A DNA stretch of 64,000 nt from Ceratorhiza oryzae-sativae (taxonomy: Eukaryota; Basidiomycota; Agaricomycetes; Cantharellales; Ceratobasidiaceae), in the NCBI GenBank assembly GCA_030998015.1, contig JARWMV010000232.1:868001-932000 (forward strand), written 5' to 3'. Numbering within the stretch: position 1 is the first letter of the stretch; each line of letters opens with the position of its first letter. The notes under the pieces are model-generated. The model saw only the letters and a program-made list of their open reading frames with translations, had not been told where the DNA came from and searched no databases. Of this stretch, positions 36,001 through 47,239 are shown in pieces. Both the position numbers and the translations under genes were made by a program.

Positions 36001-36379
36001 GAGCTGTGGAAAGAGCTCTTCGGACTGATCATCAAGATTAGCCCTATAGAATCGCTGGGCTTGAAATAATGCACTGACTATCGTGTGGTGCGATCAAGTT
36101 AGAAACATCAGAGGGGCTATCAAACAGCAGGTAATACTAGAACGGTCGTAAGAAAAATATTTTATGAATTCGATGGACTCACTTGAGACCAGTATGATTC
36201 TTCCGACTCGAGAATATCCTGGTTGCTTATGAGGGACATCATGCAGGGCAGGAAACACCGGCACTAACCTGACTTTCGGACAATCGAGAAATGCCGGATT
36301 TCTTTGTCCTGAACGAGAGCTTTGGGTCTTCTCCCAGCAGTCCAAAAGGCGTAGATAACCTCTTCCCAAGGTTAAACAT
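33001..36379 (-). CDS. HID1: HID1 family protein (Golgi/secretory trafficking)
   Basis: HID1 (fission yeast Ftp105/Hid3, animal HID-1) is a Golgi-associated peripheral protein needed for secretory traffic and dense-core vesicle formation. ATG at 36377-36379 (MFNLGKRLSTPFGLLG). The 36-base exon DILESEESYWSQ, then DSPSDVSNLIAPHD, then IRRALSTAPRNVSTLLAVLI reproduce the family N terminus. RVLSRVLPVVFEGD and INAVMDLLFCCGFTIPRKVQ follow. An acidic/basic low-complexity insert lies at about 33730-33990. The C-terminal block is SLVWLNSLLWGEIYVRGTTP and LGIWNATNVRLFNI. The stop at 33001-33003 is the end of the open frame; a last intron starting at GTATGT near 33108 would change the final residues. At least ten introns. 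Confidence 0.9.
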
Positions 36380-36528
36380 CGAAGATTGGCAGAGGACGTG
36401 GCTCAGCTAGAATCGTGTGATCACGTGAAGTAATTTGATTGCTACGGTGTTATGATCGCCAACATGCACTTTCCCAACACCTGGATACCTGTGCACATAC
36501 CATACCACAACGCGCTCCCCGAAGTTTT
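36380..36528. promoter_or_regulatory. Divergent promoter HID1 / zinc-coiled-coil gene
   Basis: Only 149 bases separate the two start codons. The 5' leaders of both genes must lie within this stretch or overlap. A TCACGTGA palindrome at 36420-36428 is an E-box-like site for bHLH factors. Confidence 0.5.
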
Positions 36529-39322
36529 ATGTCGACTGCTGCTCCTGCGAGCTCGAACAGCTCTACCTTGTGCAGATGTGGCAGAACTACAAGCTTGAAC
36601 GATGACAAGGTCAGGCGACAGCACTTGGCTTGTGGTATGTCATTCCAGCTCGAGTCAACGTCTGGCTCCAATGCTCAGTTAAAATAGGACACTACATATG
36701 TCCCGACTGCTGGCACTATCTCCAGCCTCTGCCCGCCCCAATATGTGTAACTTGCATTATGGCCTTACAACACAACGAGATTGTGCTGATATCAAACTTG
36801 CACAACGAGCTTGTTACAAAGCTCAACAACCTGAACACAGCTCACGATAGAGCCCAATCGGCCTATACCCAATTGTTGGCAACGTACAACCAGAAGCAGA
36901 CGGAGCATTTTGAACAAATTACCAAGTCAGCGCTTGTCTGGAGAGACAGCGTACCTTGCTAACGAACAAATAGGTTCAAGAATCTGATAGCCAGCGGCAT
37001 AGGGAGAGGTCATCCAACTGGTAATACGTCTCGATCTGTAGCTGATGCCTCTCAGTCTACGGTCAATACTTCCCAATTCACAGCAAACTTGTCGCACTCT
37101 ACAGCCAACACGAGCCAACCTCAGATACCCGCACATTCCGCTTCCGGGGCCCGCACTGTATCTTCTCCGCCGGCTCCCAGCACTTCAAATCAGCAGTTCG
37201 ATTGGAAGTAAGTTAGACTAACATTACTTGGCCTATGAATCACTAACTTGGCGTCCAGTTCGGAACAAGGTAGACGAATCGGTGCCCTCTTTTCGAAAAC
37301 TAAACAGTATGCCTCGTCGTAGGAGCGAACGAAATGCCACTAACATTAACCGCAGGGACTTGAATGCAACGAAGACCCAATTACGTGCAGCCCAAGCTGA
37401 ACGCGAAACGCTGAAGCTGTATGTCGCACTCCAAACTTTTATTTGAGGCGACTCAATGTTCTTTTCAGGCGCGTTGTAGAACTAAAAACACAACTCGAGG
37501 CGAAGTCTAAACTTGACCAAGCCACTGTGACCGCCATCGATAAAGCCGAGCTGCTAGAGGCCGAGCTCGAGATTTAAATGTGTAAGTGGCGTGCACTTCG
37601 TACCTAAAGGTCCGAAATCTCACGGGCTTATTCAATCCTGTTCAAAATGATAGGCGCCTAGATAAGTGCGAGAGTGATTTGGAGGCTGCTCGAGCTGAGC
37701 TCACAGAGGTCAAATCGTGAGTTGATGTTTGTCAACCTTCTGCCAGTTGAAACGAGGACTCAATGATGTGAAGACGCAATGCAGAGTTGGAAACTGAAAA
37801 CGAACAGCAAAGAGAGTAAGTATCTCCAAATTATTCCACCCTCTGTGCTAACCTAGCCATGTAGGAAGCTGGATACCGATCATTCCGTCATGCAAGAAGC
37901 GAAACATAGTCTTGCTTCCCTCCATGAAGATTACCAGAAATTGAAGAACAAGCTCGCACAATCTGAAGCGTGCGTCTTTGCACACAGGCATTTTACTTCT
38001 ATCTCACTATCGCTATATCGGACAGAGCGCTCAAAGCCAAAGCCGAGGCCTCGAACTTCGGCCCAGAGTGAGTCACAACCAACCTAACTCCGACGCTTAT
38101 TGACTGATTGCTCTTTAGCACCTCACGAACTTCCGTAGACAGTCCAGTTTCTGATAAAGCACTTGGGAAGCGTCGAGAGATTCAGTCACCCACAGCGGCA
38201 GACTGGAGCAAGAGTGCAACCACGATTTCCGTGCTACAGAGAGAAGTGTGGAAGCTGAAGCACCAGAAGGAAGCCCTGGAGAAGTGCGTTTACCAGATTG
38301 TTTGGCTATGTCCGTTCTAACCCAGTCCGCTCAGAGAGCTTGCCGAGTTGAAACACAAGCTAAAAGTCCTCGAAGAGGAAAACTCAACCTTGGGAAAGTG
38401 GGTAGCGCGCTTCTCAGACGAGATAACTTTCTCTAACCGCCCGTTAGGAAACTCCATACAAGCGCAGATGTAGCTGCGGAGCTGAGCAAGTCAGTCATAT
38501 TAGACCTGGATGTCTCCGGAACCGCTTACCATTTTGATGCAGGCTGCATATCGCTGCAAGCGAGCGGTCTGCAGAGGCAGAAAGCAAACTCCAAGCCGTC
38601 CAAAGCGAGCTGAAGCGTACGAAAGAACTCGTCAGCATACGAGAACAAGAAAAACAAGACGCAGAGATTGCTTCACGAGCGGCCGAGTACGTATATGCGC
38701 CATAAATTTGTTATTTTTGAGCTGACGCAAGCTTCAAACAGGCATGCCAGACAAGCAGAGTAAGCCCCATGATCTAATGGGTAGATAATATTCTCTGACT
38801 CGCGGGACTGAAGGTTCGTGACCCGAATCAAGTCGCTAGGAGCCGAAATTGCAGAGCTCGTCAAAGCTCGAGACGCGGCCCTTGCCCAAATTGATGATTG
38901 GGAAGAAAATAGAGGCATGTGGAAACGCTGGGGTGAATCCATGGCTTTACGAGCCAAGCAGTGGCAAGAAGAGGCTCAGAAGAACCGACAGTGAGTCGAG
39001 TCGCATATGTTCGAAGCGCCTTTACTCAACTCTGCCATCCCATAGTTCTCGGAATACTGGAATAAGTCTTGAGACCAAGATCCGGCTCGAAGAGCCTCCG
39101 CCACTCACTCCACCTGCCACAGGTACCATGAGCCTGTCACTACCTGTGAAAGGAGAACCGGGCCACACTCGTAAGAGACCTCACGACATGCCTGATACCG
39201 ACGTCGACAGACATTGCGATGTAGCACATTCTAGTGGTGATGAAACCATCCAAGCACGTCCGAGGCGGGCGGAAGATGACCAGAGCAGCGGTAGAAAGAA
39301 AGCTCGATTTGAAGGGGTGTAA
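36529..39322 (+). pseudogene. Zinc-motif plus long coiled-coil protein, with in-frame TAA
   Basis: ATG at 36529 (MSTAAPASSNSS). The N-terminal part has an atypical RING-like cysteine pattern: CRCG, HLAC across the first intron, then YICPDCW and PAPICVTC. A Ser/Thr-rich linker (about 37000-37200) leads into a long heptad-type coiled coil coded by many small exons (for example ALGKRREI, VLQREVWKLKHQKEALEKEL, ELAELKHKLKVLEEENS). The end is nuclear-signal-like (RKRPHD, GRKKARFEGV) with TAA at 39320-39322. About 14 exons. At 37575-37577 an in-frame TAA stands between GAG ATT and AT, just before a donor, while the exon phase on both sides matches, so the lesion looks like a single nonsense change, unless splicing or a base call differs. 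Product unknown; I type it as a possible pseudogene, but everything else in it looks maintained. Confidence 0.6.
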
Positions 39323-39715
39323 CCGGACAATTGAAAGTGGTATCCTGTTCATTATTCTTGGATCCTAATTTTATTAGCCTTGTTGTAACTCTAGCTCTCC
39401 TGTTGATTTACTAGCTTTTCGGCGTGACTTATTGCGTTATATGATCCTGTCAATCTTTGGAGAATTGCTCTTGCTCAAACATCGCGAAGATTCTTGTGTC
39501 GTATCTAGTTGAGGACCAATCATGGGATCCTGTTCCCTTATAGAATTAGTCTACCGAAAACATAAAACCTGGACCTAAGTTTAAACCACGGCAGAGACAA
39601 GCACCTATCCACAGCCTTTTTATGTAGCAAGCACCACCTTCTTGCCACACGCCACTCCTGCCAGCGCTAGGAGCCTCATACTGAATCCGCCACTTGGTGG
39701 TCCACAAGCGCCGAT
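39323..39715. other. Intergenic, 3' of coiled-coil gene
   Basis: AT-rich 3' flank, no gene seen. Confidence 0.4.
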
Positions 39716-40512
39716 TTAAATACCACCGGCTAGCGAGCTAGGATTTCGGAGATCCTGAACATCGCACAGACCCTCCATAAGTGCACTTTTGTCAACAGTG
39801 TAGACCGTAGCGGATCCATAGGCGGCGACACCAGAGCACTTACCAGTTCCTGGGTTTGTTCATCCCAAGAAGGCACGGGCTTTACTGATGAGATCCTGGG
39901 AGATTTGAATGAACCTGATCGTACTATAAGGAGACATGGTCATGAAGTTGAATTACACTCGGGGACAGCAACGAATCTCACGCGGTCAGGGAACTCGGAC
40001 GGTTGTACAGACTGTACAAGTTGACCAGTAGTGACCAGGGTTGTTTTGATCGTTGACAATAGCCTGGTCGAGATACTTGTTGGTGTCGCAGTCAATATTC
40101 ATAATCTGGTCATAAGATCCCGATCCCTGGGTCGGGCGTTGCTGGAAGGCGCCAATAGAATCTTAGCCACCTCAGTTTCTACAAACAAATTGGATTAAAA
40201 TCGACCTAATCCCGATAAATTCACATCAACTAACAAATTGTTAACATGGGATTCAATCAGGACAGTCCGAGAGATACTCGTTGAGCCGTGTGGGTGACGT
40301 AGATATACGCGTCAACTCACCTCAAAGGCACTGTGACTGATGAACCTTAGCAGTCACGGCGCGAGATTGGGTAATTGGGTAAACCTGGTCACGGTCAGCG
40401 GTGTTGGTGGGGGAGGGATAGTGGCGTAGTTGCGGTTGGTGGTCGCAGGAGCGGCCCGAGAGACCTCGAGGAAGGGCAGGAAAGCAGCGAGGGCGAGGGC
40501 CGAAAACCTCAT
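39716..40512 (-). pseudogene. Decayed secreted protein gene with CBM5/12-like piece
   Basis: An ATG at 40510-40512 opens a good signal peptide (MRFSALALAAFLPFLEVSRA then AP), but the frame stops after 52 codons. Further protein-like pieces lie downstream in different frames: SYDQIMNIDCDTNKYLDQAI and HYWSTCTVC (about 40000-40130), then DRVRFVAVPECNST, then GKCSGVAAYGSATVYT (about 39800-39850), which resembles the start of a CBM5/12 chitin-binding module, ending SSLAGGI before TAA at 39716-39718. No set of introns joins them without a frameshift. It is read as a degraded secreted gene; the parent family is not recognised. Confidence 0.4.
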
Positions 40513-41450
40513 AGTTGAAACATGAGATCAAGTGCGATTTCAGTAAAAGCTGTAGGTGATGCCGTTATGCAGCACGGTCTAGACGTCCATTTTATACCAT
40601 TAATCAATCGATTTCTAGCAATTACAGGGAATGGGTAGTTGCGTGCAGGTCACCTTTGAATATTGATAAGCGACACCGGTTGCGGACGTAATGCCTCCCC
40701 CCATGGCACACGCATACATCCAGATACGCCAGAAGATCTTGGGTCGATACGCATATATTTTTGACCATAAGGGTGTTCGTCGTTTCAATCCATCGCACCA
40801 AGGGCGAACCCATGCGACTCATGGAGAGGCCCACCATAATCCAAAACAATACTAACGTGGTTCATCTCCGGTTCACTTCGTGAGTGCCAAGGACAATATT
40901 ATGCGATGTCCAAGGCACATAATAAAAATAAGCCAGGCCGCACTGACCGAAGCTGGAAGCTAGCGGGTCACATAACCTCTAACGCACCAGTAGCACGTTT
41001 CGCACTGACCGACTCGGAGACAAATCTCCGCCCCTCATATATTGACCATATTGCGGTATCGACGCTATTTCTCAAGAAACAGACTACCTTACATTGCTAG
41101 CAGTCCTAGCCATAATAAACGCGATCTCTCCGTTGAAATTGAGCTGAGGGAACAAACATTATTAGTCGGACCAAGTACCAAGTCAGCAGTGAACGAATGC
41201 ACACATGCTTTTACTTATCACTGTTCAAAGACAGCGTAACGCAAGGTGGATATCTGATCTTCCGAGCGAAAATCTCGATAGCGACAGAGGCTTGTCTGAG
41301 GAAACCTTTGATCATTAAATGACCCGCTACCGCAACCTCACTCGCTTAATCCAGCTTGTCGAGACTAAGTCAAACATAGCCCCAAAATCTCTAGAGTATG
41401 GCTATATCGTACGACTGAGTATCGCAAGAAACGACCCGTCTAATTGATGG
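40513..41450. other. Intergenic, no supported gene
   Basis: Short frames only. No repeat boundaries or RNA gene recognised. Confidence 0.4.
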
Positions 41451-43625
41451 TCAACTCAACGACAAACTCTTGGCCCAGCTTCCTCTTGTAAAATCCCATC
41501 GACCACCGCCTACTTTATCAATCCACTCGTCCTCCCGAAGCATGTCGACAGCCTCTTTCAGAACCAAGTCGGGGACTCGGGACCATTGCTCATCCGACCT
41601 CAAAGTGCGCATCCAGCTTGTGAAATCCACGCCTCCTCGATGGCGCATAAGCGATTGCCGGAGTGCAGCCAACAGTGCTGGCCGAAGTGTTCGAGATGTA
41701 ACGGGTAGGTATGCATCTTCGCTGTCGGAGGGGTCGGAAATTTCTCCATAATCGTTGTCCTCTGATATAGTGCTCAATCCCGAGCACCTTCGACCTCCTG
41801 GATCATTGGAGGCTGTCATCAAGCTCTGACTAGAGCCTGCGGCTGTAGTGTTCGTTACCTCGGGCCAAAGCCCACTGCTAGTTGCGAATACCCGCTGATC
41901 GTCTGATCTACCAGATGGAACACGCCTTCTCGGTCCATCATACAATACAGCACCTCCTTCCTTGACTAGTGTTCTCAGTGCAGATTCGAAAAGTCTCTTG
42001 ATACGCGCGGGGCGTTTTACTGTATCTTCAGCATGCAGCTTAGATTGCTTCGCGTGATACGCAGCTCTTCGAGCCGCTTCAAGCGGAGTAAGTGTTTCAG
42101 CTCGCTGGACCTTGGCGTGAGACGGAGATTTCGTGATGGAGCTCAAGGTACGAGAAGAACTAGCAGCTGAGGACATTTGTCGCACTGAGTCATGGCGCGA
42201 ATTCAAAACATCGCGAGAACCTCTAATCTGCCTAGCGCTGGACGAAGTCGGTTTGGGTTGGGGAGATGACCCAGAGCAATTTGCAGCAAGGTCAGCCGGT
42301 TTTCGCCGAGACACGCACTTGCTGGAGGGTGGGTGGGATGTTTCGTATTTAGCTCTTGCGTTTCTTTCCGCGTGCCGAAGAATTTTGTCGCGTTCATGAG
42401 CAGCTTGGTCCACGACTCGCCTAGCAAGTTCAGCAAGGACCTGGACGCGCCTAAGGTAGGAAAGTGTGACGCCTAGCAGAGGGTGGTCTTCTGGTGACCC
42501 AGAGGAGTGCTGGTATTGTGCCGGCCTTTTGAACGGCGGCGAATCTAGCGCCCCGCTATTCGAGCGGTGGGGACGTTTTGGGGTTTCGTCAAAATAGTCT
42601 GTGGTACTCCGAATACGAGAGGGCCTAGGGGTCGAATTATCAAGAACTGAGGCTACTTCGTCCTTCGGCGATTCCGGTAGAAATAGTGTCGATATCAGGA
42701 TGTGAGATAGGTATATTCGAAACACGTTCTCATTTAGATCCTTGGAACGGAGACGAGATGGATGCCGCAAGCGCGCATGGACTTTCCTCTATAAATCGAA
42801 AACAGTGAGTATAATATCGTGGTGAACCGATGCACACGCACTGGCGACACAACGGGAGAAGAAAGTCCCGTAGTAGTCGGCGAACTAGCCATGGATGGAG
42901 GACAACTTGATTGAGGATCTGGGCGTAGATTCTTGCGAGGAGTTATAGGAGCAGGAAGGGGAGGAATAGTAAATGGCTGTGTATACCGGGTTTGATGCTG
43001 TTCCAATACTTCAAGGATATGTCGCGACTCGGCGTCTGGTATCAGACAACGATCTAATAGCCAAGTTCATTACCAAACTTAATGTGAAATATGACCTAAC
43101 TCACGGATTGAGGAAACAAAGATTTGTCTGCTTCCCTTGTACTCTTGTATTTTACCAACAACAGATACGGTATCTCCAATATCATACCCTCTGGATTGGA
43201 TGTGTATAGACTCTTCGGTCAATTCTGACACCTCCAACCTGACAGGTCGTTTTTTGATACAGCTGACTGTGCCAGTACCATCATCAACTGTTCTAAGCTG
43301 AGTATGCGGTGACATGACGCTAGCCCATTGCTCCGCACCTGAGTAGACGCCCCTCGATTCGTATTCAATTGCAGAAACAATAATTCCTACAAGGCGTACG
43401 GTCCTACATGGTACAGTGCCGAGCCAGTAAGCCTCTATATCTGTTTCCAGATGTTAGCATGAGCCAACGTGGCGACGTGTTTGCACCTTTCAAAGCTTGA
43501 GGAATAGAATGCACATCGGCTATAGAGCATGGCACTATAGAGTCGGTTCTGAGGACGTAAGACTTTATTTCGTCCGCCGAGTGGCCGCTTTCTAAGGTTG
43601 ATGTAGCCTGGGTGGTGGCATCCAT
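41451..43625 (-). CDS. STN1: STN1, CST telomere-capping complex subunit
   Basis: STN1 binds single-stranded telomeric DNA with TEN1/CTC1 and supports fill-in synthesis by polymerase alpha-primase. ATG at 43623-43625 (MDATTQATSTLES). The OB fold runs over exons 1-3: CRTVRLVGIIVSAIEY, RTVDDGTGTVSC, DIGDTVSVVGKIQEYKGSRQ, IFVSSIRE, then DAESRHILEVLEQHQTRY. A later exon has KVHARLRHPSRLRSKDLNEN, also typical. A long basic Ser/Pro-rich linker follows (about 41900-42650). The C terminus has a winged-helix-like part (LLAALRQSLMRHRGGVDFTS; VLKEAVDMLREDEWIDKVGG; RWDF) ending WAKSLSLS. Four or more exons. The family call rests on the OB block and the HPSRLRSKDL block. Confidence 0.88.
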
Positions 43626-46600
43626 CGGAATGCGCTAAGTCACGTGGGGCGCGCTATTTTGGCAACCCGTCATGTGCGTAACACGTATCAATATGAGATC
43701 CAGCATGCGGTTAAGTAAATAAACAGGACAACACGCATCACTTCCGAATACGTATGGATGGTTATATATAACAATGCACTGTGCGATACACTCTCGCATA
43801 ATACTTGGGGTCTCGAGCACGCAACCCTGACTGTGAAGTCAAGAGGGGTGATAAGTTTAGCGTATTTGTGGAATACGGGATCAGAGCAAATCCATGGGAT
43901 TGACCTCCTGTCACTGCGCCCTTGAGCGTAATACTCTCAGGTAGTGCGGGTAAAATGCTCACATAGGGGCTAAGTCGGTCGCGGCCAGGAACAAGATGAA
44001 CACTTGCCACCCTCCAGAAAAGTCGTCTGACTTTGGAACTGGAGCCTCCGAGACTATGCCTACGCAATGGTGGTATCGTGGGTATTAAGTTGACCGATCT
44101 GATTTTACATTTCGATTGGCATCCATGACGATGCTATACGCAGTACTCGCGAGGGCGACTCGGTTAGTCATGGTTTTAGCGAGGGTAGTGTGCGTCGTTT
44201 GAGCTCGCCCCTCGCTAGTTACGTAGCTCAGAAGACATCCTTGTTCGTAATCGTCTGAGCAAGTACTCCAGCGCGTACAAGCTCCGTGCTTATTGACGTG
44301 TGCCAGTCCTATAGCATATATTGCTTTATGCCTATATTATTCCGTCTCCTGATTACCAATGCAAAAATAGGGGTCTTGCCGTCCGGAAAGGTCCCTAGTC
44401 CTGTGTTCATCCGCCAGGTGGCGGGGGCATGTCTGTTATCCTCGTGTCTCCCGGTCATAGTAGATCTGAGGGCTATACCTGTGCAGTACTGTTGCTCGGC
44501 CAGTTGCGATCAGTTCTAATCCAAGCGAGTTTTCCGAAGAAGTCCGAGCGAGGCAGAGGAGTCTCGAGTGCAGAATGCAACTTTAACCGAATCGTCTATG
44601 ACGTCAATTGCCAACCGTAGGCTATGTTTCCGCGTTGCAACCACGCAATATCGTATGCTCGGGGGTATTCCTCCATTAATCCTATTTGACAGATCCTAGC
44701 TGGCCGAGTCTTCCCTATACGCAAACAGCTTTCGTCAGACAAAAGCTTCCCAGCTCGCTCAGGATGACCGGAATATCCTAGTATATTAACAAAAGTAATT
44801 AATACAAGGTTTTCCCCAGAGATTCGGTACCAAAGACACTGTACGAGGCTCTCAGAGCCCCGTTCCATGTCATCGCGGCACGTTCGGCCTATCATCGTGA
44901 TTATTTGGGTCCACCTATCTAACTCAACCGTTAAGCCTATGTTAAGCCCCGGCTAACGACCCGGGTGCACCATGAGATGCGGGTAGGCTGTCCTCAGGGC
45001 TGAGCTCAACTGTGTCAGTTTAATCCCTCACACGTAGCGGGGTCCTAGGCCTTCTCTTGGGATCTTGACGGTTAGCATTGGGTTAGCAAGTGTGCGATAG
45101 GCAGGTGGAGAACCCTGCCCTCATACGCAATGCTATACTACCAGATACCTACGTATGCAACCCAACATTTTCGGACTACTCCGCGGTCTCTCAAATAAAC
45201 AGGCACCTGACTCTGTGTCGAATGAGCAACGTAAGGTTGGCACACATGCTTGTGCCAATCCAAGTCATGTATGCAAAGCTGGATATGGAATCCAGATTGA
45301 CGCCCTGATACCGTGGCACGGGCTGTATCGGTCTAACCGCGTGGCACATAGTGCTTCCCGCCATTCAAGCCACAATTGTGCGGCGAACAGATCGATTAGC
45401 ATTCACCCCAAGCAAACCAGTTATTCTGTGCGCATACTACAAAAAGATGGCCAAAATGGCGAAAATATTCCAAAAATTATGCACAGTAGTATCATCGGCC
45501 GCCCCATGCCTCAACACTATGCAAAAATGGCAGCCAGACGGTCCCCACGAGGATCCTGAACCGGGTGCCGCTCACCTCACACCTTCTGTACGGAAGGTGC
45601 GAGGTGAGCGACAAGCAGTAGTCGAGGCCCAACGGCCATGACGACGAGGCGACGCGCGATAACCCAGTTATTCGCAGGGGCGAACCGGGCCTCGTACGCG
45701 GTCAACGATTGGGCATCCTCACGAGGTGTCGTGGCTACGAGAGGATTTTGTAGCCGAACCACGAGGTTTTATACCAAATCGGTTGATCCTGGGCTTGCCG
45801 CTGATACTTCACACCGGAAGTTAATCTGCTGAATAAAACTGGACATATTTATCGAGCACTATCCGCATGATTACGAAAATGATTACAATTAGTTAATTGT
45901 AGTGAGTGTTTCGGATGACATAGCACGTTTAGTCGATGTATGCTCCTATGCGGCGCATATATTGGCGTACGAACCCCAATAACCTGGAACAAGCCTAGAC
46001 CAACAAAACCATCATTGAGTAAAAAATGAGAGCCGAAAAATAAAACCCAAGGATTATTGCAAGCATTGCCACTAGTAACCCCTTGACCTCTACTCGCGGA
46101 AAGAACAGTTCTACAGCACGTCCAAAGGGCCCGGTCGACCTCTCTCTAACCACAAGTGCCATCGATTTGACCAGCTACGAGTTTGCCTCTACCCGAACGG
46201 ATCTACATTCAGTCGCCAGGAGACGGTGCCCAGATAATCTGAACGGGGACAGAGCGACAACCCCCGCGAGCGCCTAGCAGAACCTCCAAAAGCGATCAAC
46301 AACCGGATATCCCATTGAGGAGCCTCCGAAATTGGGCGGCCAAAAGCTGACTACGAGGGAGGTAGTGGACTACCCAGTTTTATGCAAGAAGGCATGCTTC
46401 GTGAAAGATCCGTGTTGCAAATCTTTCGCTGGCATTATCGATGTGATTCGTTCGCAGCCTGATCGCCCATATTGCGGTGGCATGTCCGCCACTGGAACAA
46501 CCATAACATCCACAGCAAGTATATCCAATAATCAAGAGACACATGATATCACATAGCCTGTCCAATGCCTCGACACCACGCTGCAGTATAGCTTCGGGCC

Positions 46601-47239
46601 CCCAACCCAATCCCGCCTAAATAGGTGCCACACATCAGAGCAACCAGAACGACTTCGGCCGTGTACCCCGCCCGGAGAAGTACGGCGGCCACGTATCCGT
46701 GACGACGCACGATAACCTTGATCTTGGATACAACGGGGTGTGTGGCCAAGACCTCATCAGCGATCTACAGCTGCACAGGGTATTGAGCAAGCGTTTGTGG
46801 GCTGGGAAAGGAGAGAGTGGCAACGAGGACTTGGTTTTATACGAATGTGAATCCTCTTATCCATATATACAAATTGTGCCCAAGCTACAAACCGATCGCG
46901 AGCCTCGGTTGTCGCGTCCGCACGCTGAAAGGTATCCGCTCGGCGACAGAGCCTACTCTAGTCAGCAGACTCGGGTCGTGTTCGTTTTCATCCACGCCGT
47001 AGGACCCCGTCCGAACATCTCAAACGAAACCCACTCCCGTCATCGGCGCATACAGGAACCATATGTCCGTCAGCCACCCCCCGAGCTCCGGGTGATTTCG
47101 CTTCGCGACCGTGTGGCAACTTTGCACGTGCTTGATCATCTCATCCGCGTCACCCAAACCGAAGCCCTTTACTCGATCTTAACTTTCCCGACGAGACAAT
47201 CCCACGCTCTTCCGTTCTTGGGCACCACCAACAAAGGCC
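43626..47239. other. Gene-poor 3.6 kb region
   Basis: No gene could be supported. Many short frames on both strands use non-ATG starts and lack family motifs. A minus-strand frame at 43762-44067 and plus-strand frames at 46083-46277 and 46332-46556 have some protein-like content but no splice partners. The region could hold decayed mobile-element or repeat sequence, but no terminal repeats or transposase motifs were found by eye. It contains one strong hairpin (45570-45609). Confidence 0.4.
45570..45609. repeat. 17-base-pair inverted repeat (hairpin)
   Basis: Arms 45570-45586 (GCTCACCTCACACCTTC) and 45593-45609 (its complement with one mismatch) enclose a 6-base loop. The stem is GC-rich and would be stable in RNA or extruded DNA. 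It lies in gene-poor sequence. Confidence 0.75.

Noticed and set aside
45090..45641. Overlapping frames of 70-134 residues in the gene-poor region
   Set aside because: No family likeness in any frame and no splice sites that extend them; treated as chance.
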